Assembly: GCF_018595675.2 (NCBI RefSeq) | Contig: NZ_CP092333.1 | Span: forward strand, 1-64,000 | Origin: Flavihumibacter fluvii | Lineage (GTDB): Bacteria > Bacteroidota > Bacteroidia > Chitinophagales > Chitinophagaceae | DNA: 64,000 bases | Reading direction: 5' to 3' | Shown here: positions 1 through 8,180 of the stretch, in pieces | How positions within the stretch are numbered: position 1 is the stretch's first letter | Layout of the letters: every line of letters begins with the position of its first letter | The notes under the pieces: model-generated | Told to the model about the DNA's origin: nothing | The model's database searches: none | Seen by the model: the letters and a program-made list of their open reading frames with translations, nothing else | Position numbers and translations under genes: made by a program

Positions 1-1434
1 ATGACCAAAACCTTAGATACAGTCTGGAACAGTTGTCTGGAAATCATTAAGGATATCGTGGAGTGGCAGCATTTCAAAACCTGGTTCGAGCCTATTAAGC
101 CTGTTGAATTAAAAAGCACCGTACTTGTTATTCAGGTACCCAGTCAGTTTTTTTATGAATACCTTGAGGAACATTACGTAAACCTGCTGGCAAAAACATT
201 ACGCAGGGTTTTAGGAAAAGATGCACAATTGGAATATAGAATAATGGTAGATAGCGGCAATCATAAAAATAAGCCTTTAACGATGGACGTTCCCGCCCAT
301 GGTTACAAGACCTATTCCAATAATGAAATGGATTTTCCATTGGTGATCAATAATCCTGTGAAAAATCCGTTTGTGATACCTGGACTTAAGAAAATGCAGA
401 TTGATCCGCAACTGAACCCTATTTATACTTTCGAAGCCTATATAGAAGGTGATTGCAACCGGGTAGCTCGCAGGGCGGGTAAAACTGTTGCGGACAAACC
501 AGGTGCAAATTCTTTTAATCCACTCGTCATCTATGGCGGCGTTGGATTAGGAAAGACCCACCTGGCCCAGGCCATTGGTAACGAAGTGAAGCGGGTGAAT
601 CCAAATAAAGTGGTGTTATATGTTAGTTCGGAGAAATTCATCAACCAGTTTGTTGACCATAGCCGGAATAATGCGATCAATGATTTCATACATTTTTACC
701 AGTTGATCGATGTGCTCATTATTGATGATGTACAGTTTTTCAACCGTGCGGAAAAGTCCCAGGACGCTTTTTTTGCGATATTCAATCACCTGCACCAATC
801 CGGCAAACAATTGATCCTGACTTCAGATAAAGCACCAAAAGACCTTGAAGGTGTGCAGGAACGTTTGCTGAGCCGGTTCCGTTGGGGATTGAGCGCTGAC
901 TTGCAGGTGCCGGATTATGAGACCAGGATCGATATCCTGGAGCGGAAGATGAAGAATGACGGACTGGAGATGCCGCGTGAAGTAGTGAAGTACCTGGCAT
1001 ATAATATTAATAGTAATGTCCGCGAGCTGGAAGGAGCCCTGATCTCCCTTTTGGCACAATCTTCGCTTAATCGTAGGGAAATTGACCTTGATTTGGCGAA
1101 GAAAGTACTCCGTAATTTTGTGAAGACGTCATCCAAGGAAATCACGATTGAAGCCATCCAGAAAATGGTTTGCGACTATTTTGATGTTCCTTACGATAAA
1201 TTGCTTCAAAAGACCCGTAAACGAGAAATCGTACAGGCTCGCCAGATTACCATGTACCTGGCCAAATCCTTTACCAAAAATTCACTAAAGACCATCGGCG
1301 AACATTTTGGGGGGCGTGACCACACGACGGTGATCCACAGTTGCCAGACCGTTAAGGATCTCATGGATACGGACAATGTATTCCGGGAGAATGTAATGGA
1401 ATTACAGCAGAAAGTGCAGTTAGCAGCATTGTAG
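1..1434 (+). CDS. dnaA: Chromosomal replication initiator protein DnaA
   Basis: Binds DnaA boxes at oriC and opens the origin using ATP. The 477-aa protein has the full family layout: N-terminal domain I (about residues 1-85), a linker, the AAA+ domain with Walker A GGVGLGKT (179-186) and Walker B LIIDDVQF (239-246), and the C-terminal DNA-binding domain with the DnaA signature GGRDHTTVIHS near residue 440. The window begins on its ATG, so the assembly was probably rotated to dnaA. The upstream region, where a promoter and perhaps an origin would lie, is not visible. No DnaA-box cluster is evident in the 140 bp downstream. Confidence 0.98.
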   Translation: MTKTLDTVWNSCLEIIKDIVEWQHFKTWFEPIKPVELKSTVLVIQVPSQFFYEYLEEHYVNLLAKTLRRVLGKDAQLEYRIMVDSGNHKNKPLTMDVPAHGYKTYSNNEMDFPLVINNPVKNPFVIPGLKKMQIDPQLNPIYTFEAYIEGDCNRVARRAGKTVADKPGANSFNPLVIYGGVGLGKTHLAQAIGNEVKRVNPNKVVLYVSSEKFINQFVDHSRNNAINDFIHFYQLIDVLIIDDVQFFNRAEKSQDAFFAIFNHLHQSGKQLILTSDKAPKDLEGVQERLLSRFRWGLSADLQVPDYETRIDILERKMKNDGLEMPREVVKYLAYNINSNVRELEGALISLLAQSSLNRREIDLDLAKKVLRNFVKTSSKEITIEAIQKMVCDYFDVPYDKLLQKTRKREIVQARQITMYLAKSFTKNSLKTIGEHFGGRDHTTVIHSCQTVKDLMDTDNVFRENVMELQQKVQLAAL

Positions 1435-1445
1435 GCTGCATTTGG

Positions 1446-1483
1446 CAGTGGCCAGTAAGCACTGGACGGTCGTCTGGCCGCTG
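1446..1483 (+). terminator. Possible dnaA 3' hairpin
   Basis: Arms CAGTGGCCAG (1446-1455) and CTGGCCGCTG (1474-1483) pair with a single G-T wobble just after the dnaA stop codon. A competing small hairpin CCAGT-AAGC-ACTGG lies inside. There is no clean T-run directly after it, so a role in termination is uncertain. Confidence 0.35.
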
Positions 1484-1510
1484 AATCCATAAAAAATTTT
1501 GAACCTGTTT

Positions 1511-1543
1511 TTTGGGTAGTAAGTGGGATAATCCCTATTTTTG
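1511..1543 (+). promoter_or_regulatory. Bacteroidota-type promoter of the tRNA-Ser gene
   Basis: TTTG at 1511-1514 and TATTTTTG at 1536-1543 match the Bacteroidota -33 TTTG and -7 TAnnTTTG elements, 21 nt apart. The predicted start of transcription, about 1550, is some 25 bp before the tRNA. Confidence 0.6.
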
Positions 1544-1573
1544 CGTCCCCTCGAACCAGTTTTGAGGTAGGTA

Positions 1574-1664
1574 GGTGAGGTGCCTGAGTGGCCGAAAGGG
1601 CCGGTTTGCTAAACCGTTGTACGAGCTTAAACTTGTACCGAGGGTTCGAATCCCTCCCTCACCG
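1574..1664 (+). tRNA. tRNA-Ser (anticodon GCU)
   Basis: A class II tRNA of 91 nt. The acceptor stem GGTGAGG (1574-1580) pairs with CCTCACC (1657-1663), followed by discriminator G1664. The T arm is GAGGG-TTCGAAT-CCCTC (1640-1656). The anticodon GCT sits at 1608-1610 in the loop TTGCTAA, so it reads AGC/AGU serine codons. The long variable arm (about 1617-1639) is typical of tRNA-Ser. CCA is not encoded. Confidence 0.95.
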
Positions 1665-1679
1665 CGAAGACCAATATTG

Positions 1680-1708
1680 GCCGCTGACAATAGTCGGCGG
1701 CTTTTTTT
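1680..1708 (+). terminator. Rho-independent terminator after tRNA-Ser
   Basis: GCCGCTGA (1680-1687) pairs with TCGGCGGC (1694-1701), with one G-T wobble and a 6-nt loop, and is followed by seven T residues. It lies between the tRNA and the convergent sugar dehydrogenase gene. Confidence 0.8.
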
Positions 1709-1741
1709 TATCTCCCAGGGTATTTGTAACCTTTAACTATA

Positions 1742-2962
1742 TTATCCCTTTACAATTTTATACACGGCACCCTTAAAACCGGCTTTGGTATTCAGAATGC
1801 CTAAAACAATCAATTCATTGTTTTCATCAACACTGCTGCCGCAAATCAAAAATGGATCGGCCGGTTTATTTAATACTTGTCTTATCCAGCCATCCTTACC
1901 ATCTTTTGATAGGGCAAACAGGCTCCCGTTAAAATCAGCAAAAACATATTTATTCATTAATGGGGGAATATCCCTTCCATAATAAAAACTACCACCGATA
2001 ATACAGATACCGTCTTTGTGGGTATAAGCATAAATTGGTGCGACTAAAGTTGCCTGGTTATTTGAAGTGTTATTTTCAAAGATGCTGTCGCCTTCTTTAA
2101 TTGGCCAGCCATAATTTCCACCTTTCTTCACAATATTAATTTCCTCCTGTTTCAGTTCACCAACATCGGCCCCGAATAACTGGTGACTTGCAGAATCAAA
2201 GCAAAAACGCCACAATTTCCGAAACCCGTAGGCCCAGATTTCCGGCCTGGTATTTTTTATTCCAATAAAGGGATTGTCTGCCGGGATGGCATAGGGTGTT
2301 TTATTAACGTCAATCCGTAATAATTTCCCATTTAGATAATTCAAATCCTGTGCATGATAGATGTATGTGGAATCGCCTAATTTATCATCACCAATGGAAA
2401 TGTAAAGGTATCCATCTGGTCCAAAAGCTATCTGGGCACCATTGAACACAATATTTTTATTTTCCAGTTCCATTACCTGGCGCTCTGTTTTCAGGTCGGC
2501 AATATCCTGATTGCTTTTGTCAACTGTAAATTCTGAAACTATAAATTTGAAAGTCCCAGCCTGTTTGCCTGATGGTTTGGCATAGCACACAAAGAATTTG
2601 CTGTTACTTGCGAACTGGGGATGAAATGCAATACTGAATATTTCGCCCGGTTGTGATTTTTTATCTTTCTGCTCCAATCTGTTTTTGAAATTGAGGAAAG
2701 GCCTTGGATGTAATGAGTCATTTTTAAGCAGCCATATCATGCCCTTGTTATCTGTAATAAATATCCGGTGCGTATTATCAGGTGGTACAATATATTCAAT
2801 AGGGGCAGCAATTGCATCCGTCACTAATTCAAATTTTACCCCAATCGTATCAGTATGCTCCAGTTTTTTTTCTGCGGTAATTTTTTTTTCTAAGGGGCTA
2901 TGGCAGCCTATTAAAAGGGTAATACACAGCAAGCTGGTTAATGTGTAGGGTAATCCATTCAT
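1742..2962 (-). CDS. PQQ-type sugar (glucose/sorbosone) dehydrogenase lipoprotein
   Basis: Probable periplasmic, membrane-anchored quinoprotein that oxidises aldose sugars. The 406-aa product has a lipobox signal peptide with Cys20 (LLIGC). A GSDH-type six-bladed propeller follows, with AFGPDGYLYISIGD (179-192), WAYGFRKLWRF (243-253), GADVGELKQEEIN (264-276) and GGNYGWP (281-287), all hallmarks of the soluble glucose dehydrogenase/Hip family. It is the last of three leftward genes; 49 bp separate it from the RibD-like gene. The substrate cannot be read from sequence. Some family members are not true sugar dehydrogenases and may not bind PQQ. Confidence 0.85.
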   Translation of the reverse strand: MNGLPYTLTSLLCITLLIGCHSPLEKKITAEKKLEHTDTIGVKFELVTDAIAAPIEYIVPPDNTHRIFITDNKGMIWLLKNDSLHPRPFLNFKNRLEQKDKKSQPGEIFSIAFHPQFASNSKFFVCYAKPSGKQAGTFKFIVSEFTVDKSNQDIADLKTERQVMELENKNIVFNGAQIAFGPDGYLYISIGDDKLGDSTYIYHAQDLNYLNGKLLRIDVNKTPYAIPADNPFIGIKNTRPEIWAYGFRKLWRFCFDSASHQLFGADVGELKQEEINIVKKGGNYGWPIKEGDSIFENNTSNNQATLVAPIYAYTHKDGICIIGGSFYYGRDIPPLMNKYVFADFNGSLFALSKDGKDGWIRQVLNKPADPFLICGSSVDENNELIVLGILNTKAGFKGAVYKIVKG

Positions 2963-3011
2963 TATAAATTGGCTTATTCAATGAAATATAAGCTTTATAT
3001 TTCATGTGTCT

Positions 3012-3545
3012 TCAATTTCCTGCCCGCTTATAATGGCTCTTGACCAATCCGTTTTGAAATACCAGGGTCCCTTCGTGTTTAAATGACAATGCCTGGTCTA
3101 GCAGCCCAAACAAAGGAATGCCGTCTCCTAGCAAAACAGGTATCCTTGTAATGATCAACTCATCAACACAGTCTTCCTGCAGGAAATGCTGGATGACTTT
3201 TGCGCCATCGATATAAATATTGGAGAAGCCCAGGTCTGAAAGGTATTTTAATACTTCACGAGGTGCCATCGAAATGATTTCCACTTTTTGTTTCAGGTGG
3301 TTCGGCAGATCATTTAGGGTTGTACTAAGGACAAAAACTTTTTTTTCAAATGGCCATGGATCGAAGGTCAATACCTTGTCGAAAGTGTTACGTCCAATGA
3401 CATGCACATCTATATTGCGCATAAATTGCATATAGCTTTCCCCAATTTCGGGGCTTTCAAATTTTACCAGCCAGTCGATATTACCATCTTTCTTTGCAAT
3501 AAAGCCATCAAGGCTTGTGCCTATATATACTGCAGTTGTTATCAT
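3012..3545 (-). CDS. Dihydrofolate reductase family protein (RibD C-terminal-like)
   Basis: A 177-aa single-domain protein starting with the typical ITTAVYIGTSLDGFIA, where the SLDGFIA segment is the hallmark of the RibD_C/DHFR-like family. It also has the NAD(P)H-site region VIGRNTFDKV and the C-terminal LLGDGIPLFGLL segment. These proteins are NAD(P)H-dependent reductases of unsettled substrate (YyaP/YwjB type) and are not housekeeping folate or riboflavin enzymes. The start lies 12 bp after the MBL-fold gene, so the two are probably co-transcribed. Confidence 0.85.
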   Translation of the reverse strand: MITTAVYIGTSLDGFIAKKDGNIDWLVKFESPEIGESYMQFMRNIDVHVIGRNTFDKVLTFDPWPFEKKVFVLSTTLNDLPNHLKQKVEIISMAPREVLKYLSDLGFSNIYIDGAKVIQHFLQEDCVDELIITRIPVLLGDGIPLFGLLDQALSFKHEGTLVFQNGLVKSHYKRAGN

Positions 3546-3557
3546 ATTTTTTCCGGT

Positions 3558-4298
3558 TCAGGAATATTTAGCGATCAGTTTTTTCAGGGAAGGCATTATA
3601 TTGGTTTCTACTACACCCCCATGGTAACAGATGATTTTATGGATATCAAGTTCACTGATTTTTTTTACACTGTTTACAGCCATGGTGAGGTCAAGTGTGA
3701 AAGCAGGATTGGCAATCTCAAGTTCACCATTTTCGAAAACCAGGGCATCGGCAGCGATTAATGTCTTAGTGTCTTCAAGGTAAATGGAAATATGTCCGGG
3801 TGTATGTCCAGGTGTGGAAATAATTTTTGCACCTGGTAACAAATAGGTTTCACTTTCTGCAGGGAAGGTATGGTCAACCTTTACTGGTTTGACTTTTTTC
3901 AATAATTCCTGGAACCAGATAGCGCCTGGTTTTTGATCCTCGGGAAAAGTGGGGAATAGCTCCTCTGCCTGGATAAGCCGCAATGATTTTTCCACTCCGT
4001 TAATGTATTTCTCTTCCGTTGCAGAAGAATAAATTTTCAAATGTGGATAGGCAGTTACCAATTCATGTAATCCCCCAACATGATCCATATCATGGTGTGT
4101 GACCAGCACACCATGCAATTGCCCGGCTGAAATTGAACATTGCTGTAATGCCGCCTCTATTTTTGGTAAAAAACCAGTATAACCACAATCGACTAAAATG
4201 AACTGGCCGGGATTACCCATCACAACAGGGTAAATAATGTTTTCCCCTGCTCCAAAATCAAATCTGACTTCAAGGAGATGCAGTTGCATGTTTGTCAA
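3558..4298 (-). CDS. MBL-fold metallo-hydrolase
   Basis: A 246-aa metallo-beta-lactamase fold hydrolase. The metal motif reads THHDMDH (67-73), so the usual second histidine of HxHxDH is Asp, a variant known from YflN-like subfamilies. The other ligands look intact: TPGHTPGH (162-169), Asp184 in AADALV and His226 in CYHGG. It has no signal peptide, so it is cytoplasmic. It heads a probable three-gene leftward group. Family members include lactonases, glyoxalase II-like enzymes and phosphodiesterases; the substrate here is unknown. Confidence 0.88.
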   Translation of the reverse strand: MTNMQLHLLEVRFDFGAGENIIYPVVMGNPGQFILVDCGYTGFLPKIEAALQQCSISAGQLHGVLVTHHDMDHVGGLHELVTAYPHLKIYSSATEEKYINGVEKSLRLIQAEELFPTFPEDQKPGAIWFQELLKKVKPVKVDHTFPAESETYLLPGAKIISTPGHTPGHISIYLEDTKTLIAADALVFENGELEIANPAFTLDLTMAVNSVKKISELDIHKIICYHGGVVETNIMPSLKKLIAKYS

Positions 4299-4341
4299 GT
4301 TTCTAAGCGTATAAATTTCGTCAATAATTGATGTCCAACTG

Positions 4342-4426
4342 ACAAATGCCGTCTTGTTTTCGTTGCGCCACTACGGTTGGGTAAGGCATTTGTTAAAATA
4401 ATGTTAATGACAAATTTCTACCCAAC
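4342..4426. repeat. Nested inverted repeats in a divergent intergenic region
   Basis: ACAAATGCC (4342-4350) pairs with GGCATTTGT (4385-4393). GTTGGGTA (4376-4383) pairs with TACCCAAC (4419-4426). They lie in the 205 bp between the leftward MBL gene and the rightward lipoprotein gene, where both promoters must be. Possible operator or hairpin; no function assigned. Confidence 0.4.
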
Positions 4427-4503
4427 GCTTTTGATATCGGGTGGGGTATCTCTTTAAACCGCCAGTAAATCGCGGTTATTGTAAACCTTATATCAATATA
4501 AAA

Positions 4504-6042
4504 ATGAAACAGTTTTCAGTAAAGATGTTCACTTTGATTTTCGCCCTTGTATTGGGCCTTAGTGCTTGTAAAAAGGAAATTGACCCTATTAACATTCCAC
4601 CCAAACCGGTACCCGGGTTATCAAAAACCTTCCAGTTTAGCCTTGATTCCCTGCCCGGACAACCCATTGAACCGGTGACTAACTTATTTGCCTTTTTCAG
4701 TGTGGTGAATGAAAAAAATGAGGCGGTCCTTACCAATAAAAAGCTCCCGCTCAATTTCAATGGCAAATATGTAACGGATGAAATTGAGCTACCGTCCGGA
4801 AATTACCGGGTTAAGAAATTCTTTGTGGTTTCGCCCAACAACAAGGTTCTTTTTGCTACCCCATTGGTCAATTCAGTAAAAGCACCGCTGGTGAAAAATG
4901 CCCTGCCATTTGCCTTGATCCTGCCCCAGCAGGTAACGAAAGTCCTGGCTGTTGAAGTATTGAAAATAAACAAAGGCGATAAGTCTGAAGATTTTGGTTA
5001 TCCCCCTGGTATCTTCCAGGAATCTGATACACCTGTCGAAGTACCGCTTGCAAAAAGTATCCGGATTAGGACAGCCATCCGGATCGGTTCTGTACTTTAT
5101 GACAGTATTCCCTCATCCCTTATGTATAGGACCTGGGATGAGCAGCAGTTGCTGAAGACCCGGTTCATCAGCCTGGCCGCAGGAACCAATACCCTGAAAC
5201 TGGATTCAAACGCAGTGAAGCATGAACTGGTCGTTACAAAATGGGGCCAGGATTATAAGCTCGACCTGTTGAACAGTGATGTGAAGAATGATGACCTTTA
5301 TATATTTGGCGGAAATAAGGAAGCTAAGAAACTTAAGTCTGAACTGACAGCTAAATTAGTAAACGGGAAATATGTAGCTGAAAGCAAAACCAGTTATTTT
5401 TATAATGGAAGCAACCAGCTGGAAAAGATTAATTATTACAAAAAGCGGCCTGATAATACGCCCTACCTGGCAATGTATGATGACTTCAAATACAATAATA
5501 ATCAGGTTGACAAAATAACCCGGTTCGATGAGTCAAACAATAGTGTAGGTTCTACCACATTCACTTACAATGAGTTAGGTAAAGTAGCGGGTATCCGGGA
5601 AAGCTTCCAGAATGTACAAACCGAAGTTTCTGCCGTACACAATGAAATACCAGGCACCAATTTATATGGAGTGGAATTGCAATACCGGTATTCCAATACA
5701 AGCAATGGCATGCGGTATTACCAACGGTATGTAGCAGGAAACCTCATGGAGGATAATAGTGTTACAGACAATTACAGCACAGAGGTCGGAGTGTATACCT
5801 TTGATAACAACATTAATCCGTACATCCATATTGGCTGGCTAGACCTGTTTCTCTCTAACCAGTCAAAGAACAACATGACCAGCAAGGTGAAATCCTACTA
5901 TGGAAACTATCCTATTGTTGTAGAATATGGTCTTATATACAAGTATGATACTGAAGGGTACCCAATTGAATTGGTTAAGAGCTATAGGTCTTACCTAACC
6001 GGTGAGCATCTGTACACCACAAAAACCATTTATTTATACTAA
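4504..6042 (+). CDS. Lipoprotein of unknown function with YD-repeat-like C-terminus
   Basis: A 512-aa predicted lipoprotein from ATG 4504, which places a clean lipobox (LGLSAC, Cys22) at the N-terminus; an in-frame GTG 63 bp upstream would bury the signal peptide. The N-terminal half looks like a beta-sandwich with FSLDSLPGQPIEPV. The C-terminal half has aromatic repeats such as YFYNGSNQLEKINYY, FKYNNNQVDKITRFD and FTYNELGKVAGIRE, reminiscent of YD/Rhs repeats. It precedes another lipoprotein and an ECF sigma gene. The function is not known; a cell-surface role is inferred only from the signal peptide. Confidence 0.8.
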   Translation: MKQFSVKMFTLIFALVLGLSACKKEIDPINIPPKPVPGLSKTFQFSLDSLPGQPIEPVTNLFAFFSVVNEKNEAVLTNKKLPLNFNGKYVTDEIELPSGNYRVKKFFVVSPNNKVLFATPLVNSVKAPLVKNALPFALILPQQVTKVLAVEVLKINKGDKSEDFGYPPGIFQESDTPVEVPLAKSIRIRTAIRIGSVLYDSIPSSLMYRTWDEQQLLKTRFISLAAGTNTLKLDSNAVKHELVVTKWGQDYKLDLLNSDVKNDDLYIFGGNKEAKKLKSELTAKLVNGKYVAESKTSYFYNGSNQLEKINYYKKRPDNTPYLAMYDDFKYNNNQVDKITRFDESNNSVGSTTFTYNELGKVAGIRESFQNVQTEVSAVHNEIPGTNLYGVELQYRYSNTSNGMRYYQRYVAGNLMEDNSVTDNYSTEVGVYTFDNNINPYIHIGWLDLFLSNQSKNNMTSKVKSYYGNYPIVVEYGLIYKYDTEGYPIELVKSYRSYLTGEHLYTTKTIYLY

Positions 6043-6091
6043 CGGTAATTATTGCCAACTTATCCAGTATTAAATTTGCTAAAAATCATAT

Positions 6092-6940
6092 ATGTTCAAT
6101 AAAATTATAGGGGTGTTATTGTTTTTTTTAGCATCCTGTACCGCCGCTAAATTGTCGGTACCAACCGATTTCAGCTCCCAGGCTACAAAAATGCATGTAC
6201 AAGGTTTAAACGGCTGGATGGTGAACCAGCAACTGAACTTTGGCAATTATTCTACATCTGCTGTAAAAAGGGGCTGGGATTTTAACAGCTCCATACAGCA
6301 CACAAAATTCAATATCAAACCAGAAGAGATGGTGCTGCGTGTTTTTGATATTGATACCGATAAACGGACACTCAGCCAGCGCAATAAATTCCAGTACACC
6401 ATCCAGGATGGCAACCTGGTATCGGAAATATTTGCGACAGAGAAATTCACGGAAAAGCAACTCGTGTATAAAAGTAATAATCCATACCTGGGTGATGCCT
6501 CAAAAACAAACGGGTACCAGTATGCCTTTTCTGCAGCGATCCTTCCTTTAACAGCAAAGAATAATGATCCATGGTCATTGGTACTCATCAACAAATATGA
6601 TGCGAAGGCCGACACAGCCAAAGGATTATTTGACCGGCCCTATGTAGAAGAAGAGGGCTATGCCACCAATGGAAAGGAGAACATTGCCATCAGGCCATTG
6701 CGTATCGATAAAGTCACCACCAAGAATGGCAGGGATACTAAAGTATTTGGCGGGAAAATGCTGACCGGTTATGAATTGCGTTGGGATGATGGCGTTGTAG
6801 GCATTATCGATATTATGGATAACAATATCTGGCTGGCCAATAACCTGGATGACCATGACCGGTTGATCCTTTCCTCCATTTCCTCTGCGATCCTGCTGAA
6901 ACGCATGCAGGATGTTGAAAAAGATAAAGATAATTTGTAA
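6092..6940 (+). CDS. Lipoprotein of unknown function
   Basis: A 282-aa protein with a short lipobox signal peptide (LLFFLASC, Cys16). No family was recognised. The mature part is predicted beta-rich with many aromatic residues, suggesting a soluble envelope protein. It lies 49 bp after the previous lipoprotein and 9 bp before the GTG-started ECF sigma gene, so it is probably in the same transcript as the sigma factor and its one-TM partner. A role as an envelope sensor or target of that sigma factor is possible, but this rests on position alone. Confidence 0.75.
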   Translation: MFNKIIGVLLFFLASCTAAKLSVPTDFSSQATKMHVQGLNGWMVNQQLNFGNYSTSAVKRGWDFNSSIQHTKFNIKPEEMVLRVFDIDTDKRTLSQRNKFQYTIQDGNLVSEIFATEKFTEKQLVYKSNNPYLGDASKTNGYQYAFSAAILPLTAKNNDPWSLVLINKYDAKADTAKGLFDRPYVEEEGYATNGKENIAIRPLRIDKVTTKNGRDTKVFGGKMLTGYELRWDDGVVGIIDIMDNNIWLANNLDDHDRLILSSISSAILLKRMQDVEKDKDNL

Positions 6941-6949
6941 GGGATATTT

Positions 6950-7498
6950 GTGATCGCAGTTGCACCACATATTGACGAATTGGTAGATGGTTGCCGGCGT
7001 AACAACCGTGCTGCACAGGAGCAACTATACAGGCAGTTTTACAGACTGGCCATGACGGTCGCATTACGTTATTCCCGTGATGAAATGGATGCAGCTGATA
7101 TTGTCAGCCTGGCTTTTGTAAAGGTGTTTAAAAGCATCCACAGTTTCGATAGCGATAAAGGGGCCTTGCAGACCTGGATTAAAAAGATCGTGATGAATGA
7201 AGGACTGGATCACCTGAAATCACGGGAAAGGTTCAGCCATAATGTGGAACTGGAATCTGTACCTGAACCAGCTATCAGTAACAATGCCCTGGAACAGCTT
7301 GGTGCCGATGAGATCATGAAACTCATCCATCAGTTACCCCCGGCAACACATGCGGTGTTCGTATTGTATGCTGTTGAAGGCTATAATCACCGGGAAATAG
7401 CCGAACAGCTTTCTATCAGCGAGGGGACATCAAAATGGCACCTCAGTGAAGCCCGGAAAAAATTGCAACAACAACTCAGCAGGACAAGTTCCGGATGA
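6950..7498 (+). CDS. ECF-family RNA polymerase sigma factor
   Basis: A 182-aa sigma-70 family protein of ECF size. Region 2 (about residues 20-90) contains the core-binding stretch DIVSLAFVKVFKSIHSF and the -10 contact segment TWIKKIVMNEGLDHLKS. Region 4 (about 120-180) has the helix-turn-helix YNHREIAEQLSISEGTSKWHL. The start is GTG 6950, preceded by TAAGGGA; no better ATG gives full region 1.2/2. Its stop overlaps the next ATG in an ATGA junction at 7495, so the partner gene is translationally coupled, typical of a sigma/anti-sigma pair. Confidence 0.92.
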   Translation: MIAVAPHIDELVDGCRRNNRAAQEQLYRQFYRLAMTVALRYSRDEMDAADIVSLAFVKVFKSIHSFDSDKGALQTWIKKIVMNEGLDHLKSRERFSHNVELESVPEPAISNNALEQLGADEIMKLIHQLPPATHAVFVLYAVEGYNHREIAEQLSISEGTSKWHLSEARKKLQQQLSRTSSG

Positions 7499-8106
7499 AC
7501 AAAAAACAACCATACGAATTAACCATCACCGAAAAACTGGAACAATTGACTGTTCCGGATATGGTGGATGCTATATGGGCGAGGATTGAAACCCAGCTGG
7601 ACATTGATATGCCTACGGATGACGGTCCGCCTGAACCACCAACAACACCAACTACTGGTCCGGGTAAATGGATCAGTGCTGTTTTTTTCATTGCATTAAT
7701 TACCATTCTGTTTACACAGTTTTATAATCGACAAAAAAATAAAGACATATCAATTGACCAACCTGTTATTAATATACCGAATACCCCTGTAGGTAATGAT
7801 CCAAAGCCATTGAACAATTCTCCAGGTAATATAAGTGGAGGGAAGAAGGCAGTAAAAAATAATAAAGGCGGGCCGGCCTTATTGTCAGATCCTGATTCAA
7901 CCACGGTTAATAATGCCGTACCGGAAAATACAGTTGTCGTGGTGGATGACAGTAACCGGGCTGTACAACCCAATACAGGAAGTGATATTGGTCCGCCCGC
8001 AGCACTTGAAAATAAGGGAGATTCCATCAAGAAAAAATCGAGGGGTGTTAAAGGCATTAATGATGGCGATTACAGGATCGTTCCCAAAAAAGATAGCGGG
8101 GGGTAG
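7495..8106 (+). CDS. Single-TM protein, probable anti-sigma partner of the ECF factor
   Basis: A 203-aa protein with a short cytoplasmic N-terminus (about 60 aa, TEKLEQLTVPDMVDAIWARI), one TM helix (about 61-80, ISAVFFIALITILFTQF) and an Asn/Pro/Lys-rich, low-complexity outer tail. The topology and the 4-bp overlap with the sigma gene fit an anti-sigma factor. The N-terminal helix resembles the short RNAP/sigma-binding part of Bacteroidota anti-sigma proteins, but there is no zinc HxxxCxxC motif. The role is inferred from context; the membrane topology is seen directly. Confidence 0.75.
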   Translation: MNKKQPYELTITEKLEQLTVPDMVDAIWARIETQLDIDMPTDDGPPEPPTTPTTGPGKWISAVFFIALITILFTQFYNRQKNKDISIDQPVINIPNTPVGNDPKPLNNSPGNISGGKKAVKNNKGGPALLSDPDSTTVNNAVPENTVVVVDDSNRAVQPNTGSDIGPPAALENKGDSIKKKSRGVKGINDGDYRIVPKKDSGG

Positions 8107-8180
8107 AATTCCTGTAACATTTTTCGTTTTAAAGCGTCACACCACTTTGCCTGCGCCCGGGCTATTTCAAATACCAGTAT

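Noticed and set aside
3402-3761. Plus-strand frame opposite the RibD-like and MBL genes
   Set aside because: Shadow of two well supported minus-strand genes.
4441-4503. Upstream GTG start for the lipoprotein at 4504
   Set aside because: It would bury the lipobox signal peptide; the ATG at 4504 gives a normal lipoprotein N-terminus.
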